This document shows positions 18,356-29,080 of a stretch of DNA of 64,000 nt, piece by piece. This DNA is from Roseiarcus sp963764955 (GTDB lineage Bacteria; Pseudomonadota; Alphaproteobacteria; Rhizobiales; Beijerinckiaceae): positions 62,001 through 126,000 of the forward strand of contig CAVXVE010000024.1 in NCBI GenBank assembly GCA_963764955.1, in the 5' to 3' direction. Every line of letters starts with the position of its first letter. The first letter of the stretch is position 1. The notes beneath the pieces were generated by a model. It ran no database searches, was not told the DNA's origin, and was given only the letters and a program-made list of their open reading frames with translations. Position numbers and translations under genes: made by a program.

Positions 18356-19715
18356 ATGACTGCGTCGGAGCCCGCTGCAACGATTTCGAACGCTTCTCCG
18401 CCGCAAAGACGGCCCGCGCCGTTCTCTCTTTCCGATCCGATTGCGGACGCCATGGCCGGACGGGGCGTCTATTACGGCTGGATCGTCGCCGGAGCGACCT
18501 TCCTCGTCATGCTGGCGACGGCGGGAGCGATGGGCGCGCCGGGCGTCATCATCCAGCCGCTCGAACATGAATTCGGCTGGAGCACGGCCGAAATTTCCGT
18601 CGCCTTTTCGGTGCGGCTTGCGCTGTTCGGCCTCATCGCGCCTTTCGCCGCGGCTTTCATCAACCGCTTCGGGGTGCGCGCGGTCATCGTCGCGGCGGTG
18701 CTCATGATCGCCAGCGGACTGCTCGCCTCGATGGCGATGACCGAGGTGTGGCAACTGCTCGCCCTGTGGGGCGTCGTGGTCGGAATCGGCACCGGCATGG
18801 TAGCCCTGGTGCTCGGCGCGACGGTCGCGTCGCGCTGGTTCGTGCAGCGGCGCGGTCTCGTGGTTGGCATGCTGACGGCGAGCAACGCGACGGGACAACT
18901 GATCTTTCTGCCGCTCATCGCGAAGCTGACGGAGTTCTCATGGCTGGCGCAGCGCGGTCGCCTTCGTCGTCGCGCTGCTGCTCGTCGCCGGGCTCATCGC
19001 GCTCGTCCTCATGCGCGACCGGCCCTCAGACGTCGGCCTGCCCGCGTACGGTGAGCGCGCAGTCCAGCCCCCGGCGAAGCAGGATCTGGGGCTCGTCGCG
19101 ATGATGGCGTCGCCCATCCGCGCGCTCTACGAGGCCAGCGCCAGCCGCACCTTCTGGGTCTTGTTCGCGACCTTCTTCGTCTGCGGGCTTTCGACCAACG
19201 GCCTCATCCAGACGCACTGGGTGTCGCTCTGCGGCGACTACGGCATCCAGCCGGTCGCGGCGGCGAGCGCGCTCGCGGTGATCGGCGCCTTCGACTTTGT
19301 CGGCACGATCCTTTCCGGCTGGCTCTCGGACCGTTACGACAACCGCTGGCTTTTGTTCATGTACTACGGCCTGCGCGGCCTTTCGCTGATCGTGCTGCCG
19401 TTCACCGACTTCTCGGTTGTCGGGCTCTCGGCCTTCGCGGTCTTCTACGGCCTCGACTGGGTCGCGACCGTGCCCCCGACCGTCCGGCTGACTGCGGAGC
19501 GGTTTGGCGCGGAAAGGGCTAACCTCACCTTTGGCTGGATCTTCACCGCCCATCAGCTCGGCGCGGCGACGGCGGCGTTCGGCGCCGGCTTCTCGCGCAG
19601 CGATTTCGCCACCTACCTGCCGGCGCTCTACGTCGCCGGCGTCGCCTGCCTCGTCGCGGCGGCGCTCGCGCTGACGATCGGCCGGCGGCCAAAGGCGGCG
19701 CTGGCGACGGCCTGA
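18356..19715 (+). CDS. MFS transporter, frameshifted
   Basis: Inner-membrane major facilitator protein, probably an exporter or organic-acid carrier. Two frames join to about 452 residues with about 12 hydrophobic segments. The first half has YYGWIVAGATFLVMLATAG and the central GVVVGIGTGMVALVLGATVA. An extra base near 18940 shifts the frame. The other frame continues WRSAVAFVVALLLVAGLIAL, then MRDRPSDVGLPAYG, typical of the central loop, and the second half with LSGWLSDRYDNRW. It is under the MarR-type operator pair. The substrate is unknown. Confidence 0.85.
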
Positions 19716-19873
19716 GCGAGGGGCTGGAGGCGGCGGTAACGCGTTTCTGATCCGCCATTACGGCGCTGTAACCCGGCCGCCACCTTCGGGCAGGGAACCT
19801 GGCGTAATCTTGGCGCGTAGTCTTCAAGGACGAGGCGGGAAGCCAAATCCTGGGAAGACTAGGAGGCGAGAAG

Positions 19874-21019
19874 GTGAATGCGCGTTCGGCGGTCGCGCTG
19901 GGAGTTGGCGTTGCGCTGATCGGCGGTGTTGCGGCGTATGTGGCGACGAGCCGGTCGCACGGCGCCGCGGAGGCCGTGCATGCCGGCGCGCCGTCGATCC
20001 CGGTCGAGGCCGGCCAAATTTCGCTGAAGGACGTTCCCGACGTCGTCGAGGCGCTCGGCACGGTCACGCCGATCGAAACAATCGCCGTTCAGTCGCGGGT
20101 GAACGGCCAGATCATGAAGGCTTACTTTCACCAGGGACAACCGGTGAAGGAAGGCGACCCCCTTTTCCTGATCGATCCCCGCCCCTATCAGGCCGCCCTC
20201 GATCAGACGCAGGCTCAGCTCGCCCACGACCAGGCCGTCCTCAAGGAAGCGCAATCTGATCTCACGCGATATCAGAAGCTTGAGGCGGAAAATTCGATAG
20301 CCGCGCAAAGAGCGGCCGACCAGGCTTTCACGGTCGAGCAGGACGAAGGCACCGTGAAACTCGATCAGGCCAATGTCCAAACCGCTCAGCTCAACCTGAC
20401 CTACGCCCACATCGATTCGCCCACGACCGGCGTAGCCGGCGTCATGCAGCTCGATCCGGGCAATTACGTGCAGGCCGGCGCCGGCACGACGCTGGTGACC
20501 GTGACACAGATTTCGCCGATCTATGTGACATTCCCTGTCCCGCAGGGCGAACTGGCCGCAGTTCGCTCGGCCCAGAAGAACGCGCCCCTCGACGTGCGCG
20601 CGCTGTCTCAGGCTGGAAAAACCTTGGGCGAAGGAAAGCTCACCTTCATCAACAACCAGATCGTTGCGACGACCGGCACCGTGGCGCTCTACGCGACATT
20701 CCCAAACGACAATGAAGCGCTGTGGCCGGGAGAATTCGTCACCGTCCGCCTCGAGATTGGCGTCCGCAAGAACGCCGTGACCACGCCGATCACGAGCGTG
20801 ATGTCGGGTCCCGACGGCGACTACGTCTATACGATCTCGGCCGATGATCTTGCCCACCGCGTCCCGGTGCTGGTCGCCGCCCGCCAGAACGGGCTCGCCG
20901 TGCTCACCAAGGGCCCCTCGGCGGGCGAGCGGGTGGTGGTCAACGGGCAGTACAATCTCGCCAACGGCGTGAAGGTCGCGATCGAGCCGCCCAAGGCGGC
21001 CGCGAGCCGCGCGCCATGA
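19874..21019 (+). CDS. RND efflux periplasmic adaptor subunit (MdtA/AcrA-like)
   Basis: Membrane fusion protein linking an RND pump to an outer-membrane channel. 381 residues. An N-terminal membrane anchor is followed by the barrel-sandwich half GTVTPIETIAVQSRVNGQI, an alpha-hairpin (residues about 95-165), the second half YAHIDSPTTGVAGV, a beta-barrel domain and a membrane-proximal domain. The GTG at 19874 has AGGAGGCGAGAAG upstream. It ends in ATGA, overlapping the pump gene by 4 bases. Confidence 0.93.
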   Translation: MNARSAVALGVGVALIGGVAAYVATSRSHGAAEAVHAGAPSIPVEAGQISLKDVPDVVEALGTVTPIETIAVQSRVNGQIMKAYFHQGQPVKEGDPLFLIDPRPYQAALDQTQAQLAHDQAVLKEAQSDLTRYQKLEAENSIAAQRAADQAFTVEQDEGTVKLDQANVQTAQLNLTYAHIDSPTTGVAGVMQLDPGNYVQAGAGTTLVTVTQISPIYVTFPVPQGELAAVRSAQKNAPLDVRALSQAGKTLGEGKLTFINNQIVATTGTVALYATFPNDNEALWPGEFVTVRLEIGVRKNAVTTPITSVMSGPDGDYVYTISADDLAHRVPVLVAARQNGLAVLTKGPSAGERVVVNGQYNLANGVKVAIEPPKAAASRAP

Positions 21020-24000
21020 ACATCTCGGAAATCTTCATCCGCCGGCCGATCGCGACCGCTCTCATGACAGCCGGCCTTACAGCCTTCGGCGCGCTCTCAT
21101 TCACCCTCCTGCCGGTCGCCGCGCTGCCGAATGTCGAGTTCCCGACGATCACCGTTTCGGCGACCTTCCCGGGCGCGAGCCCGACCGTGATGGCCTCGAC
21201 GGTGGCGACGCCGCTCGAGGACCAGTTCACGGCCATTCCCGGGCTCTCGTCGATGACCTCAACCAGCGGGCTCGGCTCAACGTCGATCACGTTGCAGTTC
21301 GACTTGAGCACAACCATCACCACGGACGCCGGCTATGTGGAGCAGGCGATCCAGGCCGCGAGCGCCCTCTTGCCGAAAGACCTTCCGACCCCCCCGACCT
21401 ATAAGGTGGCCAATCCGGCGGACGCGCCGATTCTCATCTACGCGGTTCATTCCGACGCCTTTCCTATCCAGGACCTTGACCAGTACGCGAATATCCTTCT
21501 CGGCCAATCGCTCTCGCGGGTGACGGGCGTCGGCCAGGTGGTCATCGCCGGGGAGGCTCAGCCCGCCGTGCAGGTGCGGCTCAATCCCGAAGCGCTCGCG
21601 GCGAGGGGACTGGGGTTCGCGCAGGTCAGCGCGGCCCTCAATTCCGAGAGCGCGCTCGAGCCGACCGGCAATCTCGAAGGCCGCCGCGCGGAGTTTCCAC
21701 TCGACGTCAACCAGCAGCTGACCAAGGCCGACCAGTTCCGCAAGGTCATCGTCGCCTACAGCAACGGCGCGCCGGTCGAGCTCGGGGACATCGCGACCGT
21801 GGTCGACGGCCCGCGAAACCCCCGCACCGGCGCTTGGTTCGGAACCAAGCCGGCCGAGGTCCTGCTGGTCTTCAAGGCGCCTGGCGCCAACACGCTGAAG
21901 GTCGTCGACCGGATTCAGGCGATGATGCCTGAGCTCCGGAAGTCGATCCCGCGCGCGGTGCACGTCGACCTCGTCTCCGACCGCTCGCTGTCGATCCGCG
22001 CCTCCGTGTCGGACGTCGAGTTCACGCTCGTGCTGGCGCTGGCGCTCGTCGTCATGGTGATCTTCCTGTTCTTGCGCAAGTTCTGGGCGACCGTGATCCC
22101 GAGCATCACGTTGCCTGTCGTGATCGTCGCGACCTTCGCGGGGATGTACCTGCTCTCCTACAGCATCGACAACCTCTCGCTCATGGCGCTCACGATCGCC
22201 ATCGGGTTCCTTGTCGACGATGCGATCGTGATGATCGAGAACATCGTCCGCCACATCGAAGCGGGAAAGGCGCCCCTTCAGGCCGCCCTCGACGGCGCGG
22301 GCGAGATCGGCTTCACCATTCTGTCCATCACGCTGTCGCTGGCGGCGGTCTTTATTCCGGTCCTTTTCATGTCCGGGGTGGTCGGACTGCTGTTCCACGA
22401 ATTCGCGATGACGACCATTCTCGCGATCTTCATCTCCGGGTTCGTGTCGCTGACGCTGACCCCGATGATGTGCGCGCAGTTTCTGACCCGCGAGACGCCC
22501 GAACAGCAGGGGCGCATGAGCCGCTGGCTCGAGCACGGCTTCGACCGGACGCGCGACCTTTATGACCGCGGGCTGGTCTGGGCGCTGGCTCATCAATTTC
22601 CGATGCTGCTCGTCAACATCGGGCTGATCGCCCTGACCGTGGGCCTCTACATCGTGATCCCGAAGGGGTTCCTGCCCGAACAGGACACCGGCATCTTCAT
22701 CGGCGTGGCGCAGGCGCGCGAGGACACCGCGTTCGACACGATAAGGGCAATCGAGAACGAGTGCGCCGCCATCATCCTCAAGGATCCGGCCGTGGAAGGC
22801 ATCGTCGGCTTCGCCGGCGCGACAGGAGGCAATCCGAGCGAGAGCACGGCGCGAATGTTCGCCCAGCTCAAGCCGTTCAATGAGCGCCCGTCCGTGCAGC
22901 AGGTCATGGCCCGGCTCAGGCCCAAGCTCGCCCAGGTGGTCGGCGTCAAGTTCTACATGCAGTCCGTGCCGGACATCAGAATCGGCGCCCGCCTCGAGCA
23001 GGCTGAATACCAGTACACTCTGACCGACACGAGCCCCGACGAACTCAACCGCTACGCGCCGATCCTGCTCGAAAAGCTGCAGGGCATGAAGATCCTCAAC
23101 GACGTCGCCTCGGATCAACAGATCCACTCGCCCCACGTCGTCGTCGAGGTCGACCGCAATCTGGCTTCAAGCCTCAACGTGCCGGTCACCAACATCGACG
23201 CGGCGCTCCAGGACGCGTTCGGACAGTCGCAGATCGCGAATATCTATCTGCCGACCCAGCAGGCCTATCTGATCCTCGAGGTTCGAGAGGAAATTTCAAT
23301 CCGGGCCGCAGGCTCTCTCGAGCCTCTACGTCACGAACGCGACCGGCGGGCAGGTTCCGCTGTCGGCGGTCACGCACGTGACGCGCACGGTCGAGCCGCT
23401 GACGATCAACCATCAGGGCGTCTTTCCGGCGGTGACGCTCTCGTTCAACCTCGCCAAGGGCGCGGCCCTGAGCCAGGCGGTCGAGGCCATCACCGCGGCG
23501 AAGGCGAGCCTCGGCGCGTCGCCGACCCTGGTCGGGCAGTTCGAGGGCACGGCGCAGGCGTTCCAGGCTTCGCTTGTCACGATGCCGCTCCTGGTCATGG
23601 CGGCGATCCTGGTGATCTACATCCTCATGGGCATGCTCTATGAGAGCTTCATTCACCCGATCACCATTCTTTCCGCCCTGCCGGCGGCCGGCGTGGGCGC
23701 GCTCCTGATCCTGCTCGCGACCAACTATGATCTCACCTTGATCGCGCTCGTCGGCGTCCTGCTCCTGATCGGAATCGTCAAGAAGAACGCGATCATGATG
23801 ATCGACTTCGCGCTGGTCGCCGAGCGGGAGGAAAAGATGAGCCCGGCCGACGCGGTGCGCCACGCCTGCCTGCAGCGCTTCCGTCCGATCATGATGACGA
23901 CGGTCTGCGCGCTGATCGTGGCCCTTCCGCTCGCTGTCGAAACCGGCGCGGGCGCGGAGCTGCGCAAGCCGATGGGGATTGCGATTGTCGGCGGTCTTCT

Positions 24001-24121
24001 CGTCTCCCAGTGGCTCACGCTCTACACGACGCCAGTCGTCTATCTCTACCTCGACCGCCTGAACGCCTGGTTGAGCCGCCCGCGCCTGCGATTATGGCCG
24101 CGAACCCGCCGCCCAGCCTGA
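21016..24121 (+). CDS. RND efflux permease (MdtB/MdtC/AcrB-like), frameshifted
   Basis: Proton-driven inner-membrane pump of the hydrophobe/amphiphile efflux class, about 1034 residues when joined. It starts NISEIFIRRPIATALMTAGL. The TM4 proton-relay region has LVDDAIVMIENIVRHIE. Later comes FIPVLFMSGVVGLLFHEFA. Near 23290 an extra A in GGAAATTTC breaks the frame. The other frame continues FQSGPQALSSLYVTNATGG and reaches LLLIGIVKKNAIMMIDFALV and the last membrane segments. The drug range is unknown. No outer-membrane channel gene follows. Confidence 0.9.
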
Positions 24122-24403
24122 GCGGGGCCGAAAGGGGGTTTTGGCCGATCGACTAAAGCGTGTTTCGGGACCGTCGATAGCCGGCGTCCCGCCCTTACGA
24201 ACGTCGTGCTCGTCGCGGGGAGTACGGGTGAGCTGGGTGTTGGAGGCTATTTCTTCCTAGATTGGAGCGGCCCAGACGCACCTCTTGTGATAGCGATGCG
24301 CCCCAATCGCCTTGCGCAACCCAATCGCGACGCCGCCACGGGGCCTTCGACACTCGCGGAGCGAACGCGTCCATACGTGATTCTACTTTGTTCGGGGGCG
24401 TCG

Positions 24404-25174
24404 GTGGAACAGCGCTTTCAATTCGATCAGATCGCAAACCTGTACGAGGCCACACGTCCCGGCTATCCCGACGCGCTGATCGACGACGTCGTCTCCTATG
24501 CCGATCTGAAGCTCAACGACAGGATTTTGGAAGTTGGCTGCGGCACGGGTCAGGCGACAAAGAGTTTCGCCAGACAGGGTTTTTCGATTCTGGCGATTGA
24601 GCCCGGCCCGGAGCTGCTCCGCGGAGCGCAGCGGAGCCTGGCGGGCTTCAACAACGTCACGTTTTTGGAGACGACATTCGAAGCATATCCGGCAAGTCCG
24701 GAGGCGTTTTGTCTGATCGTCGCCGCGCAATCGTGGCACTGGGTGTCTCCTGAGACGCGGTTTCAGAAGGCGGCCAAGGCGCTCTCGCCGCGCGGGTCAC
24801 TCGCAGTTTTCGGACATGTCCCGGTAGGACTGCCCGCCCCGCTGCTCGCTCGATTCAAGGAGATTTACCTCCGTCGAACGGGCCGATGGGGTCGCCCGCC
24901 GGAGGCTTGGTATCTGCCCGACGGTCCGTTCAAAGGATGGTTTGACGAGTCCGGGCTATTCGGCCCGGTCGAGCACCGAACCTATCCTTGGCGATGGCGG
25001 CACACGACGGCCAGCTATATGGATTTCTTGCGCACGAAATCGGAGCTCCGGATGCTGGAGCCGGGGGAGCGTGAAGAGATGCTTCGCGAAATCGGGGAAG
25101 CGGTCGATGACCACGGCGGAGCGTTCGCCGTGGACACTGAAACGCATCTTTATATGGCCCACCGTTTAGACTAG
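24404..25174 (+). CDS. Class I SAM-dependent methyltransferase
   Basis: 256 residues starting VEQRFQFDQIANLYEATRPG, typical of UbiE/trans-aconitate-like methyltransferases. Motif I is ILEVGCGTGQATKSFA, the beta-2 region ILAIEPGPELL, and motif IV AAQSWHWVSPETRF. The substrate is unknown. The GTG at 24404 is chosen because homology starts there and GGGGG precedes it; the frame stays open upstream but encodes nothing recognisable. The 282 bases before it hold no other feature that I could see. Confidence 0.82.
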   Translation: MEQRFQFDQIANLYEATRPGYPDALIDDVVSYADLKLNDRILEVGCGTGQATKSFARQGFSILAIEPGPELLRGAQRSLAGFNNVTFLETTFEAYPASPEAFCLIVAAQSWHWVSPETRFQKAAKALSPRGSLAVFGHVPVGLPAPLLARFKEIYLRRTGRWGRPPEAWYLPDGPFKGWFDESGLFGPVEHRTYPWRWRHTTASYMDFLRTKSELRMLEPGEREEMLREIGEAVDDHGGAFAVDTETHLYMAHRLD

Positions 25175-25320
25175 GGCGGCGGATCGAGCCCGATGCGAAC
25201 GTCGTTCGCAGGGTCGCGAGATCGTGGAGATTTCGCGCCGCCGCAGAACTTGGCGGCGAGGAATAAGGAAAACACGGATAGGGGGAGAGGAGGCCTGGCG
25301 CTGCCCCGGCCTCTGCGCTG

Positions 25321-25515
25321 CTACTTCTTGGATGAGCTTTTCGCCTGCGCCTCATCGGAGGCTGCGCCCGCCACCCTGGAGTGCTTCTGAGCCTCCGCCG
25401 CGTGCTCGTTGCCCTTCATGTGGTCGTTCTTGCCGTGATACTCAGCGGCGGAGCGATGCGACTTGGCCGCGCTTTCGTGGTGCTCGGCTGCTTTCGTGTG
25501 GGCTTGGTTTGGCAT
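25321..25515 (-). CDS. Small His-rich hydrophilic protein
   Basis: 64 residues, starting MPNQAHTKAAEHHESAAKSH and ending AQAKSSSKK. It is Ala/His/Lys/Ser-rich with a repeated AAEHH/SAAEYHG pattern and no hydrophobic segment, so it is cytosolic and probably helical or disordered. Similar short proteins occur in Hyphomicrobiales with no established function. The start has CGGGAGACC upstream. Metal binding or a stress role is only a guess. Confidence 0.7.
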   Translation of the reverse strand: MPNQAHTKAAEHHESAAKSHRSAAEYHGKNDHMKGNEHAAEAQKHSRVAGAASDEAQAKSSSKK

Positions 25516-25684
25516 CTGGGTCTCCCGTTGTCCGGGGAATTCCGTTCAATCACCAGCGGCCCCAATAGTGTTCGCAGCAAGTGCATTTGTTGTTGTTAAT
25601 GAGTTAAATGGGTTCGGGGCCCGTTTGATTTTCATAAGAAAATCTTGGCTAGCGAAGAAGACGCTATTGGCGCATAATGTGATC

Positions 25685-25876
25685 ATGACCCAGAACGCCG
25701 CGTTTACGACCGATGTTGTAAAAGATATCGGGAATCGCTTCCGCTGGAATATTTACGAAAACAACAAGGTGCGAGATAAATCGTTCTATTCCTTCGCAAC
25801 AAGGCGCGAAGCCCAGAACGATGCGGACAAGTTCGTCGGCAAGCTCAACTCGATTTGGCCAGCGTCAAAAGAATAA
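25685..25876 (+). CDS. Small hypothetical protein
   Basis: 63 residues starting MTQNAAFTTDVVKDIGNRFR and containing WNIYENNKVRDKSFYSF and ATRREAQNDADKFVGKL. The mix of a beta-type start and a helix resembles small stress-associated domains, but no family is recognised. The local DNA is less GC-rich than the surroundings, suggesting possible transfer. An in-frame ATG at 25685 is used; no strong ribosome site is seen. Confidence 0.5.
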   Translation: MTQNAAFTTDVVKDIGNRFRWNIYENNKVRDKSFYSFATRREAQNDADKFVGKLNSIWPASKE

Positions 25877-26279
25877 AAACGTCTGCGAACTCAAGATGCG
25901 CCGCCGGTCGGCGCCAGCGGCGACCAGGAGGCGCGGCAGGAATTCCGGTCCGGACTTTAGAACGGCTCTCTGAGGGCGGCGATATTTTGTACCGCCTACA
26001 CGCATCGGCGCGACCGGCTCCCATTCGACCGCCGGATATTTTTTAACAATATTCGCATAGGAATTTGACGACGCGACCAGCCTTCGCCGCGAACGATCGG
26101 AAAAAGCTCGCCGAGCACCGCCAGCCCTGGGATGCGCGCGCCTTGAAGCGCGTTCCCGCGAAGAGGTTCGACTTCCGAACCGCTAGCCGTGAGCGCGCCC
26201 GAGCGCTCCCGCCCGTGGAGCGAAGGCCGCCGGGGCGCGTTTTTGAGTTAAAAACTTAAGTCGGAGAAGGTGGAAGGCC
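25877..26279. other. Intergenic region
   Basis: 403 bases. A 64-codon open frame at 26065-26259 encodes an Arg-rich peptide without recognisable homology or ribosome site and is not called. The last bases carry GGAGAAGGTGGAAGG, the ribosome site of the following gene. Confidence 0.4.
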
Positions 26280-27389
26280 ATGAACAGGAGACTTGTCGCT
26301 TTGACCGTAGCGGGCGCGCTCGCCGGTCTTGGGGCCTGGCGCGCCGAGGCCTGCACCTCGATGATCTTCAAGGCCGAGGACGGGACGCGCATCTATGCGC
26401 GGACGATGGAATGGGGCGCTTCCGACCTCAAATCCGAGATGATGCTCGCGCCGCGCGGCTTGGCGTTCTCATCCAGCCTCGGCGACGGCAAGAGCGGCGC
26501 GGCGTGGAGCGCGCGCTACGGTTTCGTCGGGGTCAACGCTGACGGACTCCCTTACGCGACCGACGGCATGAACGAGGCCGGCCTCACCGTCGGCGCGCTC
26601 TTCTTTCCGGGCTTCGCACAATATCAGGAGCCGAAAGCCGCCGGGCAGTCGACGACCGTCAGCAATGTCGATCTCGTCAATTACATCCTCAGCAACTTCA
26701 AGACGGTCGCGGAAGTGCGCGAGGCGATGCCGAAGCTCCGGGTGGTGCGCAATGCCGCGATCGAAAAAGAATTCGGCATGCCGCTGCCGCTGCATCACAT
26801 CGTGAGCGACGCCACCGGCGCCTCGCTCGTGATCGAATATATGGACGGCAAGCTCAGCATGCATGACAACAAGGTCGGCGCGATGACCAATTCGCCCGGC
26901 TATGACTGGCATCTTCTGAACTTGAGGAATTACGCCAACCTGACGCCGCAGGCGGCGCGCCCGCACGCCATCGACGGCGTGTCGCTCGCGCCGTTCGGCG
27001 CGGGCAGCGGCATGCTCGGCCTGCCGGGCGATTTCACGCCGCCGTCCCGGTTCGTGCGGGCGGTCGCTTTCGTCAACACCATGATCCCGGCCAAGACCGC
27101 CGCCGACGCGGTCAACGCCGCCTCGGTGATGCTCAACAATTTCGACATCCCCAAGGGCCTCGTGCGCGAAGGCGCGAGCCCGGAGGATTTCCACCTCGGC
27201 TACACCCAATGGTCGGTGATCGCCGACATGACCCACCGGGTCTATTATTACTGGACCATGTATGACCGCCGGATGCGCTCGGTCGATCTCGCCAAGCTCG
27301 ATTTCGGCGGCAAGGCGATCGCCTATTTCCCGCTCGACAAGGTCCGCACCGAGGACATTCTCGATCGCTCTGGCGACTTCCCGCGCTAA
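26280..27389 (+). CDS. Linear amide C-N hydrolase, choloylglycine hydrolase/penicillin acylase family
   Basis: N-terminal-nucleophile hydrolase acting on amide bonds such as bile salts, penicillin V or acyl-homoserine lactones. 369 residues. The signal peptide is NRRLVALTVAGALAGLGAWR, with the cut at AEA just before Cys25, which would become the N-terminal nucleophile (CTSMIFKAEDGTRIYARTME). Conserved Asp and Asn residues lie in RTMEW, TDGMNEAGL and MTNSPGYDWHLLNLRNY. Periplasmic. Full length and intact. The substrate is not predictable. Confidence 0.9.
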   Translation: MNRRLVALTVAGALAGLGAWRAEACTSMIFKAEDGTRIYARTMEWGASDLKSEMMLAPRGLAFSSSLGDGKSGAAWSARYGFVGVNADGLPYATDGMNEAGLTVGALFFPGFAQYQEPKAAGQSTTVSNVDLVNYILSNFKTVAEVREAMPKLRVVRNAAIEKEFGMPLPLHHIVSDATGASLVIEYMDGKLSMHDNKVGAMTNSPGYDWHLLNLRNYANLTPQAARPHAIDGVSLAPFGAGSGMLGLPGDFTPPSRFVRAVAFVNTMIPAKTAADAVNAASVMLNNFDIPKGLVREGASPEDFHLGYTQWSVIADMTHRVYYYWTMYDRRMRSVDLAKLDFGGKAIAYFPLDKVRTEDILDRSGDFPR

Positions 27390-27414
27390 ACGGGGCGCGC
27401 GCCGCGGCGAAAGC

Positions 27415-28128
27415 CTACCTTTTCGCCGCGGCGATGATCGGCCCTGCCCCGCTCGCTTGCACGAGCACGGCCTCGGTGAGGCCGGGGTCGCTTCCCGCCG
27501 GCGCGGGGAAGGAGGCTGCTTCGCCCCGCCATTTGCCCAGAAGGACCATTTCGCGGACGACATCCTTATACGGCAAAGTGTGGCCGGCGTTCTCGCCGCG
27601 CGGGATCGCGACCTCGACGGTGTGGGGAATATAGCGCGCAAGCCAGACGTCCGCCCCGCCGGCCGGCGCCCTGCCCGCCCCGACTGTGACCGTCCCGCCG
27701 GAGAAGCCGACGCTCGGCCCGCCGGCGCCCCGATCGCCGCGGCTCATGAGGCCGGCGAGCGCGCCGGGCTCCAGACCGTCGCCTTCGACCCGGCCGTTGA
27801 TCACCACCTGAGGCGTATAGACGCTGTCGCCATGGCCCATCGCCCGGGCGTAACCGTACTGGCGCTCCGTCCAGGCGGCCCTGGAGAACGTGTCCTTCCA
27901 ACCGAGGCGATCCCAATAATCGACCTCGAAGGAGAGCGCGAGCACGTCCGGCCGGCCGCTGACCGCTCTGACATTGGCCTCCGCCGGCGGGCATGACGAA
28001 CAGCCCTGGCTCTGGAACAGTTCGATCACAGTCGGATGCGCCGCATCGGCGGCGAGGGCTGGACGCGGCAGCGAGGCAAGCAGACCCAAGGCCGCGACCC
28101 CGGCGCTTGCTTTGATCCAGGCCGTCAT
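27415..28128 (-). CDS. DUF1223 thioredoxin-fold secreted protein
   Basis: 237 residues with an N-terminal signal sequence (TAWIKASAGVAALGLLASLP, cleavage near ALAAD). The mature part starts with HPTVIELFQSQGCSSCPPAE, the CxxC-like redox or metal motif of DUF1223, and continues FEVDYWDRLGWKDTFS and SVYTPQVVINGRVEGDG. The fold is thioredoxin-like and the function is not established. The ATG at 28128 has GGAGGAGTAGCC upstream. It is divergent from rsmE, 127 bases away. Confidence 0.87.
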   Translation of the reverse strand: MTAWIKASAGVAALGLLASLPRPALAADAAHPTVIELFQSQGCSSCPPAEANVRAVSGRPDVLALSFEVDYWDRLGWKDTFSRAAWTERQYGYARAMGHGDSVYTPQVVINGRVEGDGLEPGALAGLMSRGDRGAGGPSVGFSGGTVTVGAGRAPAGGADVWLARYIPHTVEVAIPRGENAGHTLPYKDVVREMVLLGKWRGEAASFPAPAGSDPGLTEAVLVQASGAGPIIAAAKR

Positions 28129-28255
28129 GGCTACTCCTCCATGCGAATGCCAGCGCAAGCGCGCCGATGAAGGCGCATTCGCCGCGCAAAGAGGATTTGT
28201 TACCCGCACGGCCAACGCAATGGCGGCCGACGTCCACGCAAGCTATTGGGGGCGA

Positions 28256-29017
28256 ATGGCTCGAACCGATTTCCGAACCCCCCGTCTCTACGTCGACCAG
28301 CCGCTCGCCAGGGACGCGGAAGTCAGGCTCGATCCTCAGCAAACGAACTACCTCGTCAACGTGCTCAGGCTCGGCGCGGGGGCGCAGATCCTTTTGTTCA
28401 ATGGCCGCGACGGCGAATTCTCCGCCAGCCTCGCGGCGAATTCGCGCAAGGCGGCCTCGCTCGTCGTCGGCGCGCGCACGCGGGCCCAGGAGGCGCCGCC
28501 GGACGTCGACTATCTGTTCGCGCCGCTCAAGCACGCACGGCTCGACTATGTGGCGCAGAAGGCGGTCGAGATGGGCGCGCGGCGCTTGCGGCCCGTCATC
28601 ACGCGCCACACCCAGGTCGCCCGCGTCAATCTCGAGCGTCTGCGCTTGAACGCGATCGAGGCTTGCGAGCAGTGCGGCGTGATCTGGACGCCGGAAATCG
28701 CGCCGGTCGAGCCGCTTGCGGCGACGCTCGAGCGCTGGCCGTCCGGGCGGCTGCTGGTGTTCTGCGACGAGGAGGCCGAACAGGCGAGCCCACTCGATGC
28801 GCTGGCGGGCTCCCGCGCGGACGGCGGCGTCAGCCTCCTGATCGGGCCGGAAGGCGGCTTCGACGAGGACGAGCGCGCGGCGATCCTGTCCCTGCCCCGC
28901 GTCGTTCGCGTGAGTCTCGGGCCGCGCATCCTGCGCGCGGACACCGCGGCGGTGGCGGCGCTCGCGCTCATCCAGGCGACGCTCGGCGACTGGCCAAAAA
29001 GACACACTGGACCTTAG
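28256..29017 (+). CDS. rsmE: 16S rRNA (uracil1498-N3)-methyltransferase
   Basis: Methylates U1498 of 16S rRNA. 253 residues. It has an N-terminal PUA-like part (TPRLYVDQPLARDAEVRL), then the SPOUT domain with KHARLDYVAQKAVEMGARRL, LLIGPEGGFDEDERAAIL and the trefoil-knot end LGPRILRADTAAVAALALIQ. The ATG at 28256 is chosen because GGGGG lies 4 bases before it and homology begins there. Length fits the family. In relatives gshA often lies next to rsmE; here gshA is 1.3 kb downstream, separated by a disturbed region. Confidence 0.93.
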   Translation: MARTDFRTPRLYVDQPLARDAEVRLDPQQTNYLVNVLRLGAGAQILLFNGRDGEFSASLAANSRKAASLVVGARTRAQEAPPDVDYLFAPLKHARLDYVAQKAVEMGARRLRPVITRHTQVARVNLERLRLNAIEACEQCGVIWTPEIAPVEPLAATLERWPSGRLLVFCDEEAEQASPLDALAGSRADGGVSLLIGPEGGFDEDERAAILSLPRVVRVSLGPRILRADTAAVAALALIQATLGDWPKRHTGP

Positions 29018-29080
29018 TTCGAACATCACGGACCGGCGTCGCCATTTTGCCGCCACTATGCGGCTTCATTCCGGCCAGCG

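Noticed and set aside
21277..23136. Minus-strand frame (619 codons) opposite the RND pump
   Set aside because: Antisense shadow; the sense strand encodes clear RND motifs throughout.
26065..26259. 64-codon frame before the Ntn amidase gene
   Set aside because: Arg/Ala-rich translation without homology, ribosome site or codon pattern of neighbours.
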